Origin: CBDAKK01 sp965216965
GTDB lineage: Bacteria; Spirochaetota; Spirochaetia; WTKD01; G963693115
NCBI GenBank assembly: GCA_965216965.1
Contig: CBDCGX010000005.1
Location: 1-8,167 of the forward strand
DNA length: 8,167 bases
Reading direction: 5' to 3'
Shown: positions 4,749-8,167 of the stretch, one piece after another
Position numbering within the stretch: position 1 is the first letter of the stretch
Layout: each line of letters begins with the position of its first letter
Notes under the pieces: model-generated
Seen by the model: the letters and a program-made list of their open reading frames with translations, nothing else
Databases searched by the model: none
Told to the model about the DNA's origin: nothing
Position numbers and translations under genes: made by a program

Positions 4749-5081
4749 TTAGTTTAGTGAGTTCCAAGCGTTTTCTAATAGATATTCGAATTCACTTAAT
4801 GAATCTAGTCTACTGAAGGCCATACCATACCAATTGAGATCACACCAATCACCTGCTGTTGTTTCTGCACGCAATCCTATCTTCATCGCATTGTGCATGA
4901 TTCCATTGTTGTCTGCAAGCTCATATAGCTCGACTCCTATATTAGGCGCACGATTATTGCACATACAGTCACAAGCTCCTTGTAGTCGCTTATAGAATGA
5001 TGTACAACCTGGTTCTATATTGTATTTTTCTTTCTTATATCCTTTGGATAAAAGTAGATCTATTGCTTCTTGTTTGTTCAT
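4749..5081 (-). CDS. unknown Cys-rich protein
   Basis: The intact frame gives 110 residues. It opens with a helix (MNKQEAIDLLLSKGYKKEKY), then IEPGCTSFYKRLQGACDCMC with four Cys within about 18 residues. A strand-rich part (IGVELYEL, AMKIGLRAETTAGDWCDLNW) and a final helix (LSEFEYLLENAWNSLN) follow. The Cys cluster could hold a metal, but the spacing matches no family I know. The start is well supported by AAAAAAGGAGATCCAAA before the ATG and an ATGA overlap with the upstream gene. An octamer (5009-5016) encodes Glu-Pro-Gly. Confidence 0.7.
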   Translation of the reverse strand: MNKQEAIDLLLSKGYKKEKYNIEPGCTSFYKRLQGACDCMCNNRAPNIGVELYELADNNGIMHNAMKIGLRAETTAGDWCDLNWYGMAFSRLDSLSEFEYLLENAWNSLN

Positions 5082-5283
5082 TTTGGATCTCCTTTTTTAA
5101 AGTGATGACAATATCCATCTGGTTCTGTTAGCATATACCAATGTCTACAGAAGAGCTTTAGCTCATCAATTTCAATGCATGTTGAGCATGTTCCGCGAGA
5201 TTCATAGATTGCTTCAATTAACTAAGTCATCTGCATTACCCTTGCGTGTATGAAATTACTGTTGCTTCTTCACTTGTTATCAT
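5078..5283 (-). CDS. four-Cys small phage protein, frame broken twice
   Basis: ATG 5283-5281 follows AAGGAAATAAAAG. The frame reads MITSEEATVISYTQ. One G fewer in GGG (plus 5239-5241) and one T fewer at 5220-5221 give GNADDLVIEAIYESRGTCST, CIEIDELKLFCRHWYMLTEP and DGYCHHFKKGDPK, 67 residues. The C-x2-C...C...P-x-DGYC-x2-F pattern is common in small phage proteins and probably binds zinc. The uncharacterised gene at 5535-5774 has the same layout, so the two are paralogs. The end overlaps the next start as ATGA. Both repairs restore one continuous, family-like protein. Confidence 0.65.
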
Positions 5284-5572
5284 CTTTTATTTCCTTGATT
5301 TGGTTTTGATAGAATTCGTGAAGATGTTCAATTTTTCTATGAAGTTCACGGTTTTTATTGGTTAAGATACTTGCTTTGTATTTAAGATCTACATTTTGTG
5401 ATTTTCTTAGCTCAAGTTCTTGATAGATTTCATTATATGAATCTACTTTTTTTTCTGCTTCTTGAACTTGATGTTTATACTCTTCACGTTCTCTTTTTGC
5501 GATGAAGTGTTTTTTACCTTCCCATACAGATAGTTTATTTTTTGCTTCCGTTAGCTTTTGTGCTGTTGTCAT
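5270..5572 (-). CDS. coiled-coil protein of unknown role
   Basis: The intact frame gives 100 residues, almost wholly helical and highly charged, with heptad-like spacing of Leu, Val and Tyr (for example KLTEAKNKLSVWEGKKHF, VQEAEKKVDSYNEIYQELEL, LHRKIEHLHEFYQNQIKEIK). There are no membrane spans and no Cys. The start ATG 5572 has AAGGAAATAACAA before it and lies in the tail of the upstream gene. The end overlaps the start of the next. It sits between two four-Cys paralogs, which may reflect a duplicated cassette. No function can be given. Confidence 0.7.
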   Translation of the reverse strand: MTTAQKLTEAKNKLSVWEGKKHFIAKREREEYKHQVQEAEKKVDSYNEIYQELELRKSQNVDLKYKASILTNKNRELHRKIEHLHEFYQNQIKEIKDDNK

Positions 5573-5774
5573 TTGTTATTTCCTTTTCATACTGCCAGCA
5601 ATATCCATCTTTTGGTACAAAGATACTATTCTGATTGCAATACATTCCTCTATCATCTATATACTTACAGTCCTCACAAGAACCAGTGTCGAATGAATCA
5701 TATATATCATTTATCATATTTTTAACCGTTTCAAGTGGTGTCCAGCTTAATGCTTTTTCTCTACTTATTCTCAT
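5535..5774 (-). CDS. four-Cys small phage protein, paralog of 5078-5283
   Basis: The product is 79 residues: MRISREKALSWTPLETVKNM, INDIYDSFDTGSCEDCKYID, a Cys after DRGMY, then IFVPKDGYCWQYEKE and a polar tail. It aligns with the other paralog through IY-[ED]-S...C-x2-C...C...P-x-DGYC-x2-[FY]. Four Cys are likely zinc ligands. AAAAGAGATATT precedes the ATG. The final 12 or so residues overlap the next gene by 38 bases and read ITNDNSTKANGSKK; this long tail is absent from the paralog and could be an extension caused by an indel. An octamer (5679-5686) encodes Thr-Gly-Ser. Confidence 0.7.
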   Translation of the reverse strand: MRISREKALSWTPLETVKNMINDIYDSFDTGSCEDCKYIDDRGMYCNQNSIFVPKDGYCWQYEKEITNDNSTKANGSKK

Positions 5775-5786
5775 AATATCTCTTTT

Positions 5787-5918
5787 CTATTTATTTGTAA
5801 TAGAAATATAAATAATTGCTGCAAATAATGCTATAATTGATATATCAAATATAATTTCACTTGTATTCCATCTTCCGTATTTTTTCCAATCCATTGAGTG
5901 TAATATTTTATCTAACAT
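5787..5918 (-). CDS. 43-residue single-span membrane protein
   Basis: ATG 5918-5916 has GGAGATACTAAA upstream, overlapping the end of the previous gene (its TAA ends 1 base before the ATG). The product starts MLDKILHSMDWKKYGRWNTS and has one hydrophobic span at about 20-40 (EIIFDISIIALFAAIIYISI). The N-terminal part is charged and amphipathic. The frame is intact but short. The good ribosome site and tight fit between neighbours support it. Its function is unknown; small membrane proteins of this kind are common in phage early regions. Confidence 0.65.
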   Translation of the reverse strand: MLDKILHSMDWKKYGRWNTSEIIFDISIIALFAAIIYISITNK

Positions 5919-5919
5919 T

Positions 5920-6243
5920 TTAGTATCTCCATTTCATTTTAAGTTGGTCATATGCTGTTTTAGCTGTAATATCTGCAAGAGCTGGTGTAGAATCAATGAT
6001 TCCTTTGAGCATTTGAGAATAGTCAGTATATGTTTTTATCTTACGCATCTCTTCATCTGGATCACTTTTCTTTCCTAATCTTCCATAGTACTTTGCTATA
6101 TTTAATTTACTCCAAGAATATAATTCTCTAATAGTATACTGTTCTTCAAACTGTTCTATAAGTGTTTTAGACCCTGGTTCTTGTCCATCGTAATGGCTGG
6201 AATCGACACGATTGATTAAGTAACATTGCTTTGTTTCTATCAT
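5920..6243 (-). CDS. unknown mostly helical protein
   Basis: The intact frame gives 107 residues with the ribosome site AAAAAGGAAAAATAA before the ATG. It begins MIETKQCYLINRVDSSHYDG, then QEPGSKTLIEQFEEQYTIRE (with an octamer-coded Glu-Pro) and a Lys-rich middle (KKSDPDEEMRKIKTYTDYSQ). It ends TAYDQLKMKWRY. There is no membrane span and no motif I can name. It is followed at once by the 43-residue membrane protein, so they share a transcript. Confidence 0.7.
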   Translation of the reverse strand: MIETKQCYLINRVDSSHYDGQEPGSKTLIEQFEEQYTIRELYSWSKLNIAKYYGRLGKKSDPDEEMRKIKTYTDYSQMLKGIIDSTPALADITAKTAYDQLKMKWRY

Positions 6244-6290
6244 TTATTTTTCCTTTTTATTTGTGCTTGATATGTCATTTGTCTATAAAG

Positions 6291-6665
6291 TTAAATCTCT
6301 GGTTCTTGTGTAGAGATTACAATATGATTTATCTTCATATTTTTATCTATAATGTATAGGTCAATATTATGTGCTTCACAATATCTTCTGATTCTACCTA
6401 TTCCACTGTTGTCTTTCTTTGATTCGTGTATTAATAGTATTCCTGGCTTCAGGTTGGTCATATAAGCGTAGTATAGTGCCTGTCCAAGTCCTTCATAGGC
6501 TTTGCTACCAAAGTCCACCTCAAAGGCATGTGTGGATGTTTTACAATCTACTCTTGCCTTACGTCTCTCTGGTTCTGATTGAATCTTATATTCAACTTCT
6601 CCATTCATTTGTTTACAAAATGCTTCTTGATATACTTTTTCATAATGGATATAGGTTCCAGCCAA
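6291..6665 (-). CDS. PD-(D/E)XK-like nuclease-fold protein, start uncertain
   Basis: The frame gives 124 residues if read from TTG 6665-6663. The sequence HYEKVYQEAFCKQ, then RVDC (38-41, Asp40), AFEVDF (47-52, Glu49 and Asp51), K55, EGLGQALYYAY (58-68) and KPGILLIHE (73-81) follows the core of restriction-endonuclease-like proteins (D...E-x-K with a following Q helix). Here the usual E-x-K is E-V-D, so catalysis is not assured. Proteins of this build, which I recall from bacteria and phages, have no proven role. TTG has no ribosome site. The strong GGGAGG site at 6692-6699 points to an AUA or CTG start further up in the same frame. Two octamers give Glu-Pro. Confidence 0.6.
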   Translation of the reverse strand: MAGTYIHYEKVYQEAFCKQMNGEVEYKIQSEPERRKARVDCKTSTHAFEVDFGSKAYEGLGQALYYAYMTNLKPGILLIHESKKDNSGIGRIRRYCEAHNIDLYIIDKNMKINHIVISTQEPEI

Positions 6666-6674
6666 ACTACCAAG

Positions 6675-6713
6675 AACCAGTGTTATACTTTACCTCCCTA
6701 ACCAGTGTTATAC
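6675..6713. repeat. 14-bp direct repeat around a strong ribosome site
   Basis: AACCAGTGTTATAC occurs at 6675-6688 and again at 6700-6713. Each copy is the 3' part of an octamer site extended by TGTTATAC; the first has a full octamer, the second begins TAACCAG. The 11 bases between them hold the GGGAGG site read on the minus strand. Confidence 0.75.
6692..6699 (-). promoter_or_regulatory. strong Shine-Dalgarno sequence without a standard start codon
   Basis: Read on the minus strand the site is AGGGAGGT, the best ribosome site in the window. Five bases later comes ATA (6686-6684), in frame with the nuclease-fold gene and with no ATG, GTG or TTG closer than 6665. A rare AUA start, a CTG start at 6680 or a base change would explain it. 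Confidence 0.5.
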
Positions 6714-6725
6714 ATCACACATCAT

Positions 6726-6790
6726 CACTGGTTCTTAATGTATATCTTGAAATAACTTGTTATGTTCTTTTTCCTCATTAAGAACCAGTG
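6726..6790. repeat. 15-bp perfect inverted repeat built on two octamers
   Basis: CACTGGTTCTTAATG (6726-6740) is the exact reverse complement of 6776-6790. The arms enclose 35 bases and the structure spans the stop codon of the 6735-7022 gene. As RNA it would form a stable hairpin at the gene's end. It has no U run, so it is not a standard terminator, though it could protect the message end or pair two binding sites. Confidence 0.7.
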
Positions 6791-7022
6791 CTTTTATTTT
6801 ATATCTCTTTTCGTTCTTCTTGTATAATTCAAGCATATGTATAGCTAAGTCAATACCACAGCCAAATTTATTAGTCATTGTATCAACTGGTTGATTATAT
6901 ACATATAAAGTATAAGTACATTCTGTCCCTGGTTCTACTTTGCATGACTTAGGTTTGGTTCTAACTGCTTTAATTGATGCAAGTGTCACTTCATTATTTA
7001 TACCTACATATGCTTCAATCAT
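6735..7022 (-). CDS. unknown protein, beta-rich N-terminus
   Basis: The intact frame gives 95 residues from ATG 7022, with AAAAAGGAAAATAA before it and an ATGA overlap with the upstream gene. It starts MIEAYVGINNEVTLASIKAV, then CKVEPGTECTYTLYVYNQPV and a Cys-Gly-Ile-Asp helix (FGCGIDLAIHMLELYKK), ending in a Lys-rich part. No family is recognised. Octamers encode Glu-Pro-Gly (6929-6936) and Leu-Val-Leu near the end (6781-6788). The stop lies within an inverted repeat. Confidence 0.7.
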   Translation of the reverse strand: MIEAYVGINNEVTLASIKAVRTKPKSCKVEPGTECTYTLYVYNQPVDTMTNKFGCGIDLAIHMLELYKKNEKRYKIKALVLNEEKEHNKLFQDIH

Positions 7023-7261
7023 TTATTTTCCTTTTTTATTGTTTCGATTGTAACTCTGAATAGATATTCATCATTGTTTGGTTGAGTTATTTTTGCCCAG
7101 CGAATATTTTCATCTACAGAATATTCACCTTCAAGTGTAAAGTTTTCAAAAATATGAGTCTCGATAACCTCTGGTTCTGGATTGAACATTGATTGTTGAC
7201 CTAACGCATGTAGTGCACATTCATAATCATGTTTTGTTGCTTTTCTTGGTTTACTTGTCAT
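7019..7261 (-). CDS. unknown acidic protein
   Basis: The intact frame gives 80 residues: MTSKPRKATKHDYECALHAL, then GQQSMFNPEPEVIETHIFEN, FTLEGEYSVDENIRWAKITQ and a beta strand YLFRVTIETIKK. The start has AAGGAAAACAA before it and overlaps the upstream stop as ATGA; its own stop overlaps the next start in the same way. The first half looks helical and the second beta. No family is recognised. The octamer at 7171-7178 encodes Pro-Glu-Pro-Glu. Confidence 0.7.
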   Translation of the reverse strand: MTSKPRKATKHDYECALHALGQQSMFNPEPEVIETHIFENFTLEGEYSVDENIRWAKITQPNNDEYLFRVTIETIKKENK

Positions 7262-7509
7262 TTGTTTTCCTTATGCCAATATCCATCATGGCCTTGTCTT
7301 ATCTCTTTCATGTAGCGTAGTGCCGTTGCGTATACAGGCCATGATCTTGCTGCAATACCCTCTAGCCATTCTTTAGCTGTTTGGTCTGGTGTTACTCCCT
7401 TATAGAAGTAATACTCCAGAACCAGGTCGTTGTGTGATATTTTGGATACTGATGTATTATGAAATCTTTCATTCATGAAGTCAAGAATGTCTTTTTTTTC
7501 CTTATCCAT
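7258..7509 (-). CDS. unknown helical protein
   Basis: The product is 83 residues from the ATG at 7509, chosen over an upstream ATG at 7536 because AAAAAGGAAAAAG stands before it, as at many genes here. The longer form would add nine basic residues and overlap the upstream gene further. It starts MDKEKKDILDFMNERFHNTS, then DLVLEYYFYKGVTPDQTAKE and WLEGIAARSWPVYATALRYM, and ends GHDGYWHKENK. No family is recognised. The octamer at 7418-7425 gives Leu-Val-Leu. Confidence 0.68.
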   Translation of the reverse strand: MDKEKKDILDFMNERFHNTSVSKISHNDLVLEYYFYKGVTPDQTAKEWLEGIAARSWPVYATALRYMKEIRQGHDGYWHKENK

Positions 7510-7639
7510 CTTTTTCCTTTTTAATTTGCTTTTCATATCTTAGTTTGGCTGTAATAATGTTTGGTGCATATATGACTGTTTCATTGTTTACAAGATATCG
7601 GTTATTACCAATTTCTTCTATTTTGATTTGCTCAGACAT
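7502..7639 (-). CDS. 45-residue unknown protein
   Basis: ATG 7639-7637 overlaps the upstream stop as TAATG. The frame reads MSEQIKIEEIGNNRYLVNNE, TVIYAPNIITAKLRYEKQIK and KEKDG, ending inside the start of the next gene (overlap 8 bases). The first part looks like two beta strands joined by a turn (GNNRYLVNN), the second a basic helix. It is intact but short. The fit between neighbours supports it. There is no ribosome site, so coupling is likely. Confidence 0.6.
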   Translation of the reverse strand: MSEQIKIEEIGNNRYLVNNETVIYAPNIITAKLRYEKQIKKEKDG

Positions 7640-7803
7640 TATTTATTCATTATATATACAGGTAGTACAACCATAGTTAATAGAACCAGTGTTAATGTGA
7701 TTAAGTAGTCCCAATCTGTTTGTGTTGACAATACAAGTAGTTTGTTTTGGATCTCTGGTTCTAATGCCATAAACATAGTTTCATTTATATCTTCAAGTCT
7801 CAT
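7639..7803 (-). CDS. 54-residue single-span membrane protein
   Basis: ATG 7803-7801 overlaps the upstream stop as ATGA, with AGGA just before it. The protein has a soluble acidic start (MRLEDINETMFMALEPEIQN), then a membrane span near 34-51 (YLITLTLVLLTMVVLPVYIM) and a short tail. One octamer gives Glu-Pro-Glu (7755-7762) and another Leu-Val-Leu within the span (7682-7689). Its function is unknown. Confidence 0.65.
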   Translation of the reverse strand: MRLEDINETMFMALEPEIQNKLLVLSTQTDWDYLITLTLVLLTMVVLPVYIMNK

Positions 7804-8167
7804 AGTCCTGTGTTCTCTTGGTTTGACATCTTTCTCCAGAATGATATCGCTTCAATTATTTTAGTTTGAAGATATGAATCCTGGTTCATATAATGTTTCT
7901 TAGTTTCTTTTTGCATATTCTTGGTTAATAGTATAATACGCTTATCTGCATCTTCTTTTGATATTGGTGGAACGTCTTCTTGTCCATAAAGCGTTAGATT
8001 ATCTATAATTTTATATCCTTTGTGTTTTCCTTTAGGTAATGTTTTGCTGTCTTGATTATAGATTCTGCAACATCTACTATTTGTTTGTTTAAATCATCTA
8101 TGTCCCAATATTCGTATGGTTCCCATACATAATCTTCTGTGTGAATTTCTTGAAAGTCTTTGTAGTT
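7800..8167 (-). CDS. unknown protein, N-terminus outside the window, frame probably broken once
   Basis: From the right edge a frame reads NYKDFQEIHTEDYVWEPYEY, WDIDDLNKQIVDVAESIIKT and soon degrades to a stop near 8008. Adding one A to the coding run AAAA (plus 8042-8045) continues as AKTLPKGKHKGYKIIDNLTL, YGQEDVPPISKEDADKRIIL and a helical end finishing QENTGL at TGA 7802-7800. That gives about 122 residues within the window. This is the only place where a base seems to be missing rather than extra. No family is recognised. An octamer variant lies at 7881-7887. Confidence 0.5.

Larger units (their letters stand above)
1166..7762. repeat. dispersed octamer family AGAACCAG / CTGGTTCT, 24 exact copies
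   Basis: CTGGTTCT starts at 1166, 1681, 2634, 4261, 5009, 5119, 6174, 6299, 6569, 6728, 6929, 7171 and 7755. AGAACCAG starts at 1743, 2595, 3249, 3278, 3800, 4219, 5679, 6673, 6781, 7418 and 7682. Near copies lie at 2040, 4136, 6700 and 7881, and AGAACCAAG variants at 917 and 4391. Copies outside genes often extend to AGAACCAGTGTTA. With about one third G+C, fewer than one copy is expected on both strands. Spacing is irregular, so this is not an array. The function is unknown. Confidence 0.9.

Noticed and set aside
6243..6282. A 12-codon frame (MTYQAQIKRKNK) before the 5920-6243 gene
   Set aside because: It has no ribosome site and mostly translates the next gene's own ribosome site region.
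1166..7762. Octamers as a CRISPR array or tandem repeat
   Set aside because: The units are too short, spacing is irregular, both orientations occur and many copies lie inside genes.
1..8167. tRNA or other RNA genes
   Set aside because: I looked for T-loop and anticodon-arm patterns on both strands and found none that fold as a tRNA. The CTGGTTC words resemble a T-loop start but lack the matching stems.

Overview
The window looks like an accessory or early region of a tailed-phage (or phage-plasmid) genome. It is AT-rich (roughly one third G+C by eye). Every supported gene is on the minus strand. The genes are short, packed head to tail with ATGA or TAATG overlaps, and mostly unrecognisable. 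Many starts carry a near-constant ribosome site of the form AAAAAGGAAAAATAA-ATG. The host cannot be named from this sequence.

Layout, read right to left (the direction of transcription): 8167-7258 holds a partial unknown gene, a one-span membrane protein and two small soluble proteins. 7261-5787 holds unknown proteins, a PD-(D/E)XK-like nuclease-fold protein (6291-6665) and a 43-residue membrane protein. 5774-4749 holds two paralogous four-cysteine proteins flanking a coiled-coil protein, then a Cys-rich unknown. 4733-4267 holds an acidic protein and a two-span membrane protein, both needing frame repair. 4266-3982 is the only sizeable non-coding block. It contains a duplicated 28-bp element, two adjoining palindromes, four TGTATACA-like boxes 12 bp apart, an extended -10 promoter and a leader hairpin. 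It feeds a RepL-like winged-helix protein that is fused to an HNH nuclease (3981-3288). 3234-1781 holds small unknowns, a membrane protein and a possible helix-turn-helix protein. 1777-1372 is a second HNH domain whose repaired frame gives it an N-terminal membrane anchor. 1361-779 is unknown. 774-84 is an HNH-AP2 homing-type endonuclease split by a frameshift. A partial gene leaves the left edge.

Two window-wide signals stand out. First, the octamer AGAACCAG / CTGGTTCT occurs 24 times exactly, in both orientations, inside genes and between them, against a chance expectation well below one. Inside genes it is read almost only as Glu-Pro or Leu-Val-Leu, which points to selection on the DNA. 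It is missing from the HNH and AP2 domains. Second, many minus-strand genes between 84 and 5283 become sensible proteins only if one base is removed from a short homopolymer. One gene at the right end instead needs one base added. This looks more like homopolymer-length sequencing error than gene decay, and it changes how the genes should be read.
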